Virus record (IMG/VR): IMGVR_UViG_3300044971_003665
Span: 62,001 to 126,000 of that record
Reading direction: 5' to 3' (one strand)
DNA from: a virus
DNA: 64,000 nt
In this document: positions 16,480 to 24,845 of the stretch, piece after piece
How positions within the stretch are numbered: the first letter of the stretch is position 1
How the letters are laid out: each line of letters opens with the position of its first letter
Translations under genes and position numbers: made by a program
The notes under the pieces: generated by a model
What the model was told of the DNA's origin: nothing
Database searches by the model: none
Seen by the model: the letters and a program-made list of their open reading frames with translations, nothing else

Positions 16480-17383
16480 TCAGAAACTACCAAAAAAGCA
16501 GCAATGGACTCCGCGTCCATCCCCGTTCCTCGCAGGACTCGTCAGCGTCCAGGCCGCCAGCAACGACCCGGGCAGGCCGGACATCACCATCTACCGAATC
16601 GACGTCGAAGACGCCGAAATATGGATGCGCAAGGCAGCGAGGAAAGACGAGAGCGATGCGTTCTTCCTGCGTCGCGACGAGCGGATCGTCGAGATGTATG
16701 ACGCAGCCGGAAAGCTGAGCAAGAAGTTGCCGAAGCCGGAATACCCATATACGGGCCCGGACGCAACGGCGCTGCAGATTGACCGTAGCATCCTGCTGCA
16801 GCAGATGCGGACCGCGCTGCGTCAACCGCAGCTGTCGCTGCTGGCGTGCGCGGAGGATCACGCCGGAGCCAGCGCCGCGGATCATTCCAACTTCGGCATG
16901 CTCTGCCGCCGCATGATCATGGAATCGGGCAAGGCGGACCTTGATCAGTTCTACGTCGGCGAGCACAAGATGTGGACCTGCGGAGTGTCCTGCCTCTACG
17001 CCGACGTGAGCGCCCTGTCCCCGAGCATGCAGGACATCTACCTCGAGCGCCACAAGTGGCTGAAGAAAAGCTGGCCGCTGAGCGCCAGACACCACTTCGA
17101 GACGCTGGCGGATCGTTTCGCGCGCATCCGGGAAAACTACATCACCGATCTGCTGCGGGATTGCGGATTCGCAGCCGGGATGTCCGGCGAGATGATCCTC
17201 ACGCTGCAGTCGAAGTGGATGCTCGCTTCGCCCGGCGTCCGCTACCGGTTCTCGCAGCACCTGATCGACAAGCTGAAGGACGGGCTGATCTACACGCCTG
17301 CGGAGGCGGAAGTGTTCGACCCGTCATACGTCGAGATCCACGGAGCAGAAGCCATTCGCAGCTATCGCACGATGCTGGCCTGA
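16469..17383 (+). CDS. Hypothetical protein inserted between the TerL halves
   Basis: 304 residues if started at TTG 16469; no strong start or ribosome binding site is visible (TTG 16421 or ATG 16625 are alternatives). Reads opposite to both terminase fragments and its 3' end overlaps the end of the N-fragment by 22 bp. Alpha/beta start (DITIYRIDVEDAEIW), then helical with QLSLLACAEDHAG and a C-terminal helical half. In described fractured genes the gene between intein halves is often a free-standing homing endonuclease; I do not see GIY-YIG, HNH, LAGLIDADG or Vsr-like motifs here, so its role is open. Confidence 0.55.
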   Translation: MNTTQKLPKKQQWTPRPSPFLAGLVSVQAASNDPGRPDITIYRIDVEDAEIWMRKAARKDESDAFFLRRDERIVEMYDAAGKLSKKLPKPEYPYTGPDATALQIDRSILLQQMRTALRQPQLSLLACAEDHAGASAADHSNFGMLCRRMIMESGKADLDQFYVGEHKMWTCGVSCLYADVSALSPSMQDIYLERHKWLKKSWPLSARHHFETLADRFARIRENYITDLLRDCGFAAGMSGEMILTLQSKWMLASPGVRYRFSQHLIDKLKDGLIYTPAEAEVFDPSYVEIHGAEAIRSYRTMLA

Positions 17384-17796
17384 ACTGGGATCCCCTCCGC
17401 GAAGATGTCGTGCAACGTGGCGACGCCGCGGTCGGTGACGACCGTGGTGTCGCCGTCGGCGCATTTCCCGACCTGACGTCCAGCCTTTAGGGTGACGACG
17501 CTGCCCGGCGCCAGCGCGGTCATGGCATACATGAACGGGCGCGCGCTCAGGTCGAGCGGCTTCTCGAATGGGTAACGCGGGAAGAATCGAGGAATGAGAA
17601 GGCCGAAGTTGAAACCGCACAGCGGGACGATCTCAGCCTCGATCTTGGCGATGTCGCTGCGTGTGGCCTTGCCATCCGCCACGGCCGCCGTTACCGTGTC
17701 CATGCGCTGCAGAGCGGCGGACACCTTTGCCGCCCGCTGAGGGTCTCTCCTCAAGGCGTTCATCAAATCATAAATAAATTCACCTTGCGCTAACAT
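17362..17796 (-). CDS. terL: Terminase large subunit, N-terminal part with N-intein
   Basis: 144 residues from ATG 17796. Residues 1-111 are the N-terminal region of a large terminase ending exactly in the P-loop start VVTLKAGRQVGK. Residue 112 is Cys and begins a 33-residue N-intein (CADGDTTVVTDRG, block A), after which the frame stops. Joined to the C-fragment the P-loop becomes GRQVGKST, a standard terminase Walker A, so neither fragment can hydrolyse ATP before trans-splicing. The start codon shares two bases with the divergent ATG at 17795 (CATG). No ribosome binding site is evident; an in-frame ATG at 17763 is an alternative start. Confidence 0.85.
   Translation of the reverse strand: MLAQGEFIYDLMNALRRDPQRAAKVSAALQRMDTVTAAVADGKATRSDIAKIEAEIVPLCGFNFGLLIPRFFPRYPFEKPLDLSARPFMYAMTALAPGSVVTLKAGRQVGKCADGDTTVVTDRGVATLHDIFAEGIPVQASIVR
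17365..17463 (-). other. N-intein of atypically split TerL intein
   Basis: 33 residues starting with catalytic Cys (codon 17463-17461) directly after the P-loop Lys. Only block A is present (CADGDTTVVTDRG followed by ATLHDIFAEG). Such a short N-half is characteristic of atypically split inteins of the AceL-TerL kind. Confidence 0.8.
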
Positions 17797-17989
17797 GGCT
17801 CAATCAAAATCGACGGTGTTGTTGGAAAACGAACGTGCGGACAGGTTCGGAAAAGCACGCACGTCACTCTATTTGATCTGGACGCGTGAGCAAGGCGAGA
17901 AACTACGCGATATTCAAAATGAGCAATCACCACCCACCGAACCAGTCGAAAGCGAAGCAGAAGAAATCCGGGCGAAATTCAACGCCTGA
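17795..17989 (+). CDS. Small hypothetical protein
   Basis: 64 residues from ATG 17795, start codon overlapping that of the divergent terminase N-fragment. Basic N-terminus, acidic C-terminus (TEPVESEAEEIRAKF). No ribosome binding site; AT-rich CATAAATAAATT lies about 25 bp upstream and could serve promoters in either direction. Overlaps the next gene by 71 bp. Function unknown. Confidence 0.5.
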   Translation: MAQSKSTVLLENERADRFGKARTSLYLIWTREQGEKLRDIQNEQSPPTEPVESEAEEIRAKFNA

Positions 17990-18527
17990 CGCGCCGTCCG
18001 TCGATGTCTTGGCCGCACTGCAGAGCGCGGTCAAGGCCATCCAGGAGGCCAACGAACTCAACGCCAGGCTGCTGGACCGCGAACGTCCGCTGATCGATTT
18101 CCACTCGGGCGTCGTCGGGGTCAACGACAGCGACATCCGCATCTACTGGGACATCCGCATTGTGCGCGGGGCCGACCAGCCGTTCACGCAGGTCACTGGC
18201 ACATCATCCATGCCCGGTATGCTGAGCGACAAGATGCGACCGCATGCTCAAGCGCAGATTCAGCAGGAGGTGGCGGACAAGATGGCCGGCCCTCTCATCG
18301 CTGCGTTCATGGAAGAAGCGGAACATCAGAACGTCGGCTCTCTGAAGCGAATTGCCAGCCGGCGCCTGATCACGGCGGTCGAGACCACCGCACCCGCCGT
18401 GCCGAAATTACCACAAGGAGAGGACGCGAACGGCAGCGTTCTGGACGCGGCGCAGCAGCACGAAAAGGAGACGGCCGGAAACGTGAGGACTCCAGAAGCG
18501 GACGACGATGACTCACCACAACCGTGA
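17919..18527 (+). CDS. Hypothetical protein
   Basis: 202 residues from ATG 17919 (a GTG at 17886 is in frame). Basic low-complexity N-terminus, a short helical segment (LAALQSAVKAIQEANELNAR), a conserved-looking central domain with strands (DIRIYWDIRIVRG), and an acidic disordered tail ending in DDDDSPQP. Overlaps the RNase H-like gene by 20 bp. No family recognised. Confidence 0.55.
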   Translation: MSNHHPPNQSKAKQKKSGRNSTPDAPSVDVLAALQSAVKAIQEANELNARLLDRERPLIDFHSGVVGVNDSDIRIYWDIRIVRGADQPFTQVTGTSSMPGMLSDKMRPHAQAQIQQEVADKMAGPLIAAFMEEAEHQNVGSLKRIASRRLITAVETTAPAVPKLPQGEDANGSVLDAAQQHEKETAGNVRTPEADDDDSPQP

Positions 18528-19275
18528 CACCTGGAACAAACACAAGTGGCGAAAAGAGACGTCCTGGTGGGATAACCTGACCGTCGACGGTGAGCTGATC
18601 AAGGAGCGCTACGCCGACGTGTTCGAGTGGCTCGAAGATGTCGCCCCGGATCCTTACGAGCACGACTGCGTCCTCTACACCGACGGCTCCGGCTGCACCG
18701 AGGGATGGGGCGGCTACGCGGCCGTCTGGGAGCGTATCGATCTGATCGGCGAGGTCAGGGCGCCGGTGTCGCGCGGTTGCTACGTCGCTGGCACCTATGG
18801 GTCCACGGTCAGCCGATCGGAGTTCAGCGCCCTGCTGGATGGCGTGCACTCCATCCTGACAGAGCGCGGGCGGGAGCTTCAGGAGCAGACGACTGACTCC
18901 GCGGAGCTTTACAAAATCGGCACCGAGGGAATCCTGAACCAATTCACGGGACCTGACCGGGTCTCGATTCTCTGGTACACCGATCGCAGCAGTCTCGCCC
19001 ACGCGTTCCTCTACAACGAGGATGGCGACCCGCTGATGTCCCGGCTGAAGGAGCGTGATCTGTGGATGCGTTGGTCGTTCATGGCCAAGCACGTTTGCAT
19101 CACGCCCATGTGCCGCCCGCGTAATGTCGTGGACGGGCAGGCGATTTGTGATGCACTCGCAGGCGCGGCGCGCGCTCTCCTCAAGGGGGCTCGCGAAGAA
19201 TTGGCTGAAGCGGCTTCCAAAATTTACCCTACTGAAAAATGGCAAAAAATGCGACCCCAAACAGCGATCTTCTGA
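18508..19275 (+). CDS. RNase H-fold nuclease-like protein
   Basis: 255 residues. The four acidic positions of RNase HI can be placed in order: VLYTDGSGCTEGWGGYA (first Asp, with the following glycine-rich strands), SRSEFSALLDG (Glu), LWYTDRSSLAHAF (second Asp) and NVVDGQAICDAL (last Asp). RNase H cleaves the RNA strand of RNA-DNA hybrids, useful for removing primers during phage replication. It is longer than bacterial RNase HI (about 155) with an N-terminal extension of about 50 residues and a loop after the first strands. It lies just before the SbcD/SbcC-like nuclease genes and overlaps the next gene by 37 bp. The missing His after the third Asp means activity is not assured. Confidence 0.7.
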   Translation: MTHHNRDTWNKHKWRKETSWWDNLTVDGELIKERYADVFEWLEDVAPDPYEHDCVLYTDGSGCTEGWGGYAAVWERIDLIGEVRAPVSRGCYVAGTYGSTVSRSEFSALLDGVHSILTERGRELQEQTTDSAELYKIGTEGILNQFTGPDRVSILWYTDRSSLAHAFLYNEDGDPLMSRLKERDLWMRWSFMAKHVCITPMCRPRNVVDGQAICDALAGAARALLKGAREELAEAASKIYPTEKWQKMRPQTAIF

Positions 19276-20447
19276 TCGCACTTATCGGTGACACCCACCT
19301 GCGAGACTCACAATACGCGGCTGCCCGTCGGGGCCAGGACTTCTACGACGGCTTCCGTAATGCAGTCGAGGCGGCGCTGAAGCACGCGGACATCATCTGC
19401 ATCACCGGCGACATCTTCGACCGCCCGCGGCCGAGCCCGCAGGTAATCGGGCAGCTGATGCACATCGACCAGATGATCCGGAGCGCCGGGAAGGTGGCAT
19501 TCACCATCACCGGCAACCACGACTGGAGCACGCCCACGTGGCTGCAGACGCTGTTTCCGGGGCGCGCGTTAAATCTGACGGACGACGACACCGAGACGCT
19601 ATTTGAAGGTGAGACAGGCATCGTGCCGTTGGACGACTCCAGCGTCGTCTTCCGTGGCTACCGCATCGTGGGGCTCACGCCGCACACCGCAGCCAGCTTC
19701 CGCGGCGACTTGGCGAACATCACCGTGCGGGCGCGGCAGGCAGATGTCGTGCTGTTCCACGGACTCATCGACGGAGTGGTGAAGTTTCCGATTCACACAC
19801 CGGACCCGCTGCACGTATCCGAGCTGCCAATCTCGAAGCACAACAAGGCCTGGCTGCTCGGCGACATCCACCTGCAGGGGTTCCAGCAGCTGGACCGTCC
19901 CGGCGGAGGCAAGTGCCTGATCGGTTACCCGGGGTCGACCGAGATGTGCAACGCCGGCGAGCCGATCGGCAAGTCTGTGCCGATCATCCGGCTGACCGCC
20001 GAGGGCGCTGTCCTGAAGGAGACGATTCCGATTCACACCCGTCCGTTCATCAACGCGGAGGTGCGCACCGCCGAGGACCTCGACGCGCTCATGCTGCGTA
20101 TCGAGCCGGTGGCCGCGCAGCATCCTGTGGCGGTCGTGCAGTTCGACCGGCAGTTTCCGCAGACGATCAACCGGCTGCACTCGATGCTGGACGCCCAGCG
20201 CGCGGTCATACGGTGCTACCCGCTGCCCAACACGCAGGCGCATCCGGCGAGAGTCAAAGATTCACCGGACTCCGAGAAGGAGTTCACGATGGAATACTTC
20301 GTGAGTCAGCGATTCAAGGACCGGGAAGACCTGCAGAAGACGGCGCTGGATCTCCTGCACCGGGGCGAGAGCGACGCCAGCAATATCGTGGCAGATCTGA
20401 TCGAGGCTCGCCTAGTCGCAGCAGACGTCAGGGAAAATGAAGAATAG
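19239..20447 (+). CDS. SbcD/Mre11-like (gp47) nuclease subunit
   Basis: 402 residues. Calcineurin-type phosphoesterase motifs in order: GDTHLRD (residues 17-23), GDIFDRP (about 57), TGNHDW (about 90), a later FHG and GDIHLQG (about 206). These ligate two metal ions in Mre11/SbcD/T4 gp47, the nuclease half of the end-processing complex. The C-terminal part after residue 300 is the capping/partner-binding region. Its partner, SbcC-like, is encoded two genes later, with an HNH gene between them. Initiates in the end of the RNase H-like gene (37-bp overlap). Confidence 0.88.
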   Translation: MAKNATPNSDLLIALIGDTHLRDSQYAAARRGQDFYDGFRNAVEAALKHADIICITGDIFDRPRPSPQVIGQLMHIDQMIRSAGKVAFTITGNHDWSTPTWLQTLFPGRALNLTDDDTETLFEGETGIVPLDDSSVVFRGYRIVGLTPHTAASFRGDLANITVRARQADVVLFHGLIDGVVKFPIHTPDPLHVSELPISKHNKAWLLGDIHLQGFQQLDRPGGGKCLIGYPGSTEMCNAGEPIGKSVPIIRLTAEGAVLKETIPIHTRPFINAEVRTAEDLDALMLRIEPVAAQHPVAVVQFDRQFPQTINRLHSMLDAQRAVIRCYPLPNTQAHPARVKDSPDSEKEFTMEYFVSQRFKDREDLQKTALDLLHRGESDASNIVADLIEARLVAADVRENEE

Positions 20448-20453
20448 GCTGAC

Positions 20454-21014
20454 ATGCCGAAACCCAGCGCAGCTCTGCTTGCCGAAGGATTCTTCGAGTT
20501 CAAGGGGAATTCCGGCGACGGACTGTGCTGGGTAAAAGGCTGCCGGCGCGCGTCGCGGGACGATCGGTGTCTGTGTCACATGCACGAGATGCGGCGTTGG
20601 CGTGCGCAGCAGAAGAAAACCGCGGACTACTGCACGCTGCGTGACCACGCGGCCGAGCGGAAAATACCGTTCAGGATCACGCTGGACTACTGGCGAGGGT
20701 TGGTGGACGCCTTCGGTCTGTATTCCAAAAAAGAGGGCGACGATTCGGTGCTGACGATCGACCGCGTGAATCCGACGCTCGGCTACGAGGAGGGCAACAT
20801 GCGCGTGGTGACGGTGGAGCTGAACTCATGGAAATCGCATCAGGAGCGCTACCTGCCAGAGCACGTGCAGCACATGCTGGAACGCAAACGCGACGACATC
20901 CAGGAGAGGAATGCGAAATACCTGGCGATGGACAACCGAGAGGAGTCCGACGTCTTAGATGAAAAGGACAGCGGCGAATACACCATCCCGGACGACCCAA
21001 ATTGTCCTTTCTAG
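20454..21014 (+). CDS. HNH-type endonuclease
   Basis: 186 residues. An N-terminal Cys/His zinc site (LCWVKGCRRAS, then RCLCHMHEMRRW) is followed by an HNH-like core: LTIDRVNPTLGYEEGNMRVV and NSWKSH, where D-R and the N-x-x-x-x-H positions match phage HNH nucleases of the group recognised by GY..GN. It splits the otherwise contiguous sbcD-sbcC pair, the usual position of a free-standing homing endonuclease, and has an acidic C-terminal tail. Could also be a resident nuclease of the phage. Confidence 0.7.
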   Translation: MPKPSAALLAEGFFEFKGNSGDGLCWVKGCRRASRDDRCLCHMHEMRRWRAQQKKTADYCTLRDHAAERKIPFRITLDYWRGLVDAFGLYSKKEGDDSVLTIDRVNPTLGYEEGNMRVVTVELNSWKSHQERYLPEHVQHMLERKRDDIQERNAKYLAMDNREESDVLDEKDSGEYTIPDDPNCPF

Positions 21015-21027
21015 CCATACTCATTAC

Positions 21028-23550
21028 ATGATCAAAATCACATCCATCGAGATCACCGACTTCGGTCGGCATCACTCGATCAAAAGCAAACTGCAGGGCT
21101 GCGTCGTCGGCTTGGCCGGCCCCAACGGGCGCGGCAAATCGACTGTGCTGCAGGCCATTCAATTCGGACTCACCGGCACCATCGACCACCCGGACCCGCT
21201 GCGCGCATTCATCCGCCGGTCGAGCGGCGAAAATCCGCCGGCCGCGGCCGAGGTGACGCTGGAGTTCGTGGCGGACGGCAAGGTAGGCAAGATCCAGCGG
21301 CGCATCACGCGCACGACAGTGACCAGGAAGCTGTGGTGGGACGGGGCCGAGAAGCCCATCACGTCCGACGCAGAGGTCAGCAGCATCATGTTCGACATCC
21401 TCGGCGTCGACAAAAAGGCCATCAACTCCACGGTGTTCATCCGGCAGGGCGAGATGGCCAACATGTTCGGGCTCGAGACTGACCGCCGGGAGTTCTACAC
21501 CAAACTGCTCATGCTGGGGCACCTCGCGAAGATTGCCAACGTGATCGAGACGCATCGGGAAACCGTCGCGAGCAGCGTCCAGGATCTCGGCGCGGTGCGC
21601 GACGCCGCCCAGGCGACCTACGAAGAGGCCCGCCGTTTCTTCGAGACCTGCGAGTCGGAGATGAAAGGGTTGCCTTCGCCTGCCGAGTATCTGGCGCTGG
21701 TCCGCAATGTTTCGTCCCAACACAGCGCGGTTGCGGCGGCGGAGGATGCCGCGACAGCGGCCAAGACGCAACTGCAGCAGCACGTCCCAGCGGGCGAGGA
21801 CGCTGCCCTGTGGCTCGTCAACGCGCGCCAGCAGCAACAAGAGTGGCAGAAGAAGCTGACCAGTTTGACGCAGCGCAAGCAGGCGAATCTGCAAGCCAGC
21901 GCAGACCAGTCCAAGACGGACCTGGCTCTGCTCAGCGCGCGCGGGCTCAAGCAACAGTTCGCGGAACTCGCAGACGCGGAAGCAAAGCTGAAAGAGGCCG
22001 GAGAGCTGGGCGACAGTCCCGAGTCGTCCGTCAAACGCGCCGAGGCGATGCTGAAGAAGTTCGACGACCTGGACACGCTGACGACATCCATCCCCGGCGC
22101 GACTGCGAGCGAGAGAGAGGCAGAGGAGAAGGTGACCGCGGGCACAGAAGTCGTCACGGCCTTGCAGACTGCGTATGACGCCAACCGGGAGTCATACGTT
22201 CTGATTCGCAATGCTCTGCAGATGCGGCGTGATCTTCTGCGTGGACTCGAAGTCGGCGGGGGACACGCGGATCACTGTCCGCTTTGTGGCGGCACGACGC
22301 CTCCTGACCCAGAGCATCTGCGCAAGGAAATCACAGACCTCGAGGGGCAGTTGAAAAAGGCCGAGGACAAGGGGGTGGTCAGCGGCGACGCTCTTCGCGC
22401 GAAGCAGAAGGATGCGGGCGCGTTGCAACGCGCGCACGCGACGCTGGCTGACGCGCTGGCAAAGCACCTGAACGACCGGAGGCGGCTGCAGATTGAAACG
22501 TCGCTGACTACCAGGGAGACGACACAGCAGGGGCTGAATGAAGCGACGGCAAAGCTGCAGGCGTGGCACGCCAAGGCGCACGAGCACGCGCGTCTCACGC
22601 AGGTCGTGGACCGCTACAGGGTCGCTGTCAAAGGCAAGACGGAGCCGACGCAGCACGAGATCGACAATCTGGTCGCGCAAGAGGCGAGCCAGGCGCAAGC
22701 GCTGAAAGACGCGCCGTGGCGCGCGCTGATCGACGGTGCAATGCTTCACGACGCCGCCGAGAAAGCCAAGAGCACCAGCGACGCAGTGGAGACTGTACAG
22801 AAGCAGATCGCGGAAGTCGACGCCGCGCAGCGCAGCATGGAAGCCGCGCACGACAGCCTGCACAAATTGCTTGCTGATGTGCCGCTGGGATTCTTCCCGA
22901 GCGACGGTGCCCCGGTGCTGACGCAGCAGATGGTGCAGAGCAAACTGACCGAACTCGAGAAGGCGCAGCAGACCCTCGACGAGGCCCGCGGACGGCACGA
23001 CGCCGCCAACGAGTCGATGAAGGCGGCGAGCCGCAAGATCGACGAGCTCGACCTTCGGACCGCGGAACAGAAGACGCGCCTGGCGCTCGCCAAGGATCTG
23101 GAGATGCTGCGCGACACGTTCCGACCGAACGGCGCCAGCCTCGAATTCCTGAACTACAAGTTCGGGCAGATCGCACAACTGGCCGGGGATTATCTGGCGG
23201 AGAGCGGCGCGGACTTCATGGTCTCGGCGAGCGAGGAGCTGCCGCTGTCCTATGACTTCCTCCGCACTGACCGCGCGGACGAGGCCTGGATGCCGCAAAG
23301 CCGCATGTCAGGCGGCCAGAAGGTGCGCCTGGCCGTGGCTACGCTGCGCGCGCTGCACGCGATGATCATGCCAAACGTGGGACTCCTGTCGCTGGACGAG
23401 CCGACCACGCATCTGGACGAAGAAGCCAAACGCGCTATGGCGGACATGCTCCGGAAGATCGGCGAAGAGGGCACGCTGCAGATGATCGTCTGCGACCACT
23501 CCCCGACGCTCATCGACGCCTTCAGTGACCTGATCGAGATCCCAGAATGA
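21028..23550 (+). CDS. SbcC/Rad50-like (gp46) ATPase subunit
   Basis: 840 residues from ATG 21028 (the frame is open to 20959 inside the HNH gene). Walker A GPNGRGKST at about residue 34, long coiled-coil arms rich in Ala/Glu/Lys/Gln, a zinc hook CPLCGG at about residue 416 at the turn of the coil, ABC signature MSGGQKVRLA at about 760 and Walker B LLSLDEPTTHLDE at about 786. Together with the SbcD-like protein it forms the end-resection/DNA repair complex (T4 gp46/47), probably used in recombination-dependent replication. Length is typical of phage members. Confidence 0.92.
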   Translation: MIKITSIEITDFGRHHSIKSKLQGCVVGLAGPNGRGKSTVLQAIQFGLTGTIDHPDPLRAFIRRSSGENPPAAAEVTLEFVADGKVGKIQRRITRTTVTRKLWWDGAEKPITSDAEVSSIMFDILGVDKKAINSTVFIRQGEMANMFGLETDRREFYTKLLMLGHLAKIANVIETHRETVASSVQDLGAVRDAAQATYEEARRFFETCESEMKGLPSPAEYLALVRNVSSQHSAVAAAEDAATAAKTQLQQHVPAGEDAALWLVNARQQQQEWQKKLTSLTQRKQANLQASADQSKTDLALLSARGLKQQFAELADAEAKLKEAGELGDSPESSVKRAEAMLKKFDDLDTLTTSIPGATASEREAEEKVTAGTEVVTALQTAYDANRESYVLIRNALQMRRDLLRGLEVGGGHADHCPLCGGTTPPDPEHLRKEITDLEGQLKKAEDKGVVSGDALRAKQKDAGALQRAHATLADALAKHLNDRRRLQIETSLTTRETTQQGLNEATAKLQAWHAKAHEHARLTQVVDRYRVAVKGKTEPTQHEIDNLVAQEASQAQALKDAPWRALIDGAMLHDAAEKAKSTSDAVETVQKQIAEVDAAQRSMEAAHDSLHKLLADVPLGFFPSDGAPVLTQQMVQSKLTELEKAQQTLDEARGRHDAANESMKAASRKIDELDLRTAEQKTRLALAKDLEMLRDTFRPNGASLEFLNYKFGQIAQLAGDYLAESGADFMVSASEELPLSYDFLRTDRADEAWMPQSRMSGGQKVRLAVATLRALHAMIMPNVGLLSLDEPTTHLDEEAKRAMADMLRKIGEEGTLQMIVCDHSPTLIDAFSDLIEIPE

Positions 23551-23563
23551 CGGGCACAGTAAC

Positions 23564-23848
23564 ATGAATGTCCGCGACAGGAATGTCAGACAAACCGTGA
23601 GCGTGGCCGATTCGCGCTGCCTCAAATGCCCGTGCTACTGGCCTCGCCCTGATCCTGGAGTATTCACGCAGGGGCAGGGGTATCGCAGCAGCAAAGGAAA
23701 GCAGGAATGGCTTTGCGGCACTCGTGAGATCAGCGGATGCCCGACACGGGCGATATGCTGTAACAGGGCACACGCCGCCTACGAAACCAAATGCCGGAAA
23801 TGCGGCAAATCTTTGGAGCCATCGCCGAGAGGAGGCGCCCATGTCTGA
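23564..23848 (+). CDS. Cys-rich putative zinc-binding protein
   Basis: 94 residues with three Cys clusters: RCLKCPCYW, CGTREISGCPTRAICC and CRKCG. These could form two zinc sites. Overlaps the next gene by 8 bp. No family recognised. Confidence 0.55.
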   Translation: MNVRDRNVRQTVSVADSRCLKCPCYWPRPDPGVFTQGQGYRSSKGKQEWLCGTREISGCPTRAICCNRAHAAYETKCRKCGKSLEPSPRGGAHV

Positions 23849-24458
23849 CCCCGCTTCCAAGGAAATTCCCAATCTGGCGACGGCGTTCTTGGATGCGCGC
23901 GGCGAAACCGTGGAAGACTGGGACGGCCTATGCGGTGAGCTGGCCGATGCGATCACCGAACCCGGCGACGCCATCATCCACGCGGAGGGAGAAGATTGGG
24001 ACTACCCTTGGCGCTACCACATGGTCCCGTTGATCGCCGGGTTGATCCATGACGCCTGGTGCGAGGGTCCGGCGCTGCCCCTTGCAGAGTGGCTGACCAA
24101 GATGTTCGCCGACGCGACGGTGACGGTGGCTCTACACGGGGACGACATCTACGCCGGCCCTGCAGATGCGTTCTGCAGGGCCGGCGCGCGCGGAGAAGAA
24201 ACAACCTTTATGAACACTGAAAACGACAAACAACCTGAGACCGCCGTTCGCTGCACTAGCGTGGTGGGCGACGACGAGAAGCGCCGGGCGAACAAGGAGT
24301 GGGAGGAGGGGCCGGAATGGGCGTTCCTGCAATGGTGCGACAAGCGCGGAGTGTGGCCCCGACTAACTCACCAAGAGGTATTCTTGGCGGGGTGGGAAGC
24401 TGCGCGTCGCTCGCACGAAGGAAGTTCGCCCACCGCAAAGCTCACAGACGCGCCGTGA
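23841..24458 (+). CDS. Hypothetical protein, possibly two genes fused in frame
   Basis: 205 residues from ATG 23841 with a strong ribosome binding site (GAGGAGG). Residues 1-105 form one acidic domain (ATAFLDARGETVEDWDGL). Then comes a perfect 15-bp hairpin in the DNA (24152-24186), a GGAGAAGAA sequence and an in-frame ATG at 24210 that opens a second domain with WAFLQWCDKRGVWPRL and VFLAGWEAARRS, a pattern common in small phage proteins. The second part may therefore be made separately from ATG 24210, or two genes have fused by loss of a stop. Function unknown. Confidence 0.55.
   Translation: MSDPASKEIPNLATAFLDARGETVEDWDGLCGELADAITEPGDAIIHAEGEDWDYPWRYHMVPLIAGLIHDAWCEGPALPLAEWLTKMFADATVTVALHGDDIYAGPADAFCRAGARGEETTFMNTENDKQPETAVRCTSVVGDDEKRRANKEWEEGPEWAFLQWCDKRGVWPRLTHQEVFLAGWEAARRSHEGSSPTAKLTDAP
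24152..24186 (+). repeat. Perfect 15-bp hairpin inside coding sequence
   Basis: Stem 24152-24166/24172-24186, loop TGCGT. No T run follows. It stands between two apparent domains of the gene at 23841-24458 and just upstream of a second possible start, so it may control translation or mark an old gene boundary. Confidence 0.6.
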
Positions 24459-24485
24459 TAGCGCATCGAAAACACTGAAAACTCT

Positions 24486-24806
24486 ATGAAAACCGAAACC
24501 GAAAATAGCACACAGGAGGCGCGTTCTAGCGCAGCGCCGGGTTCTGCGCCGGGGCTTCGCGTGGAAATGAAAGACCTTCGGAGAGTGATGGCATACCTCG
24601 CAACCGTGGAAAGTGTGCCGCTCGAAAAAGTGACGTGGATAGAAGACGGCGAGCCAATCCCGGTCACAAAGGAAGAACTCGCGGAGTGGAAATTCACCGG
24701 ACTCAATAACCGGGATTTCGCGCTGATACTGCTCGAAGGCAGGAAGGCGCAGAACTACGACCTCGACGACGCAGCCGACGCCGGAGGGGGTGTTGGACGA
24801 CGATGA
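24486..24806 (+). CDS. Hypothetical protein
   Basis: 106 residues, ATG 24486 followed by an AAACCGAAACCGAAAA run. Acidic with a central helix-strand part (LRRVMAYLATVESVPLEKVTW). C-terminus Gly/Arg. No family recognised; lies among small genes between the repair and helicase modules. Confidence 0.5.
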   Translation: MKTETENSTQEARSSAAPGSAPGLRVEMKDLRRVMAYLATVESVPLEKVTWIEDGEPIPVTKEELAEWKFTGLNNRDFALILLEGRKAQNYDLDDAADAGGGVGRR

Positions 24807-24845
24807 GCAGGAAAAATTCGACGCGGCGAACGGCGAAGGAGACGT

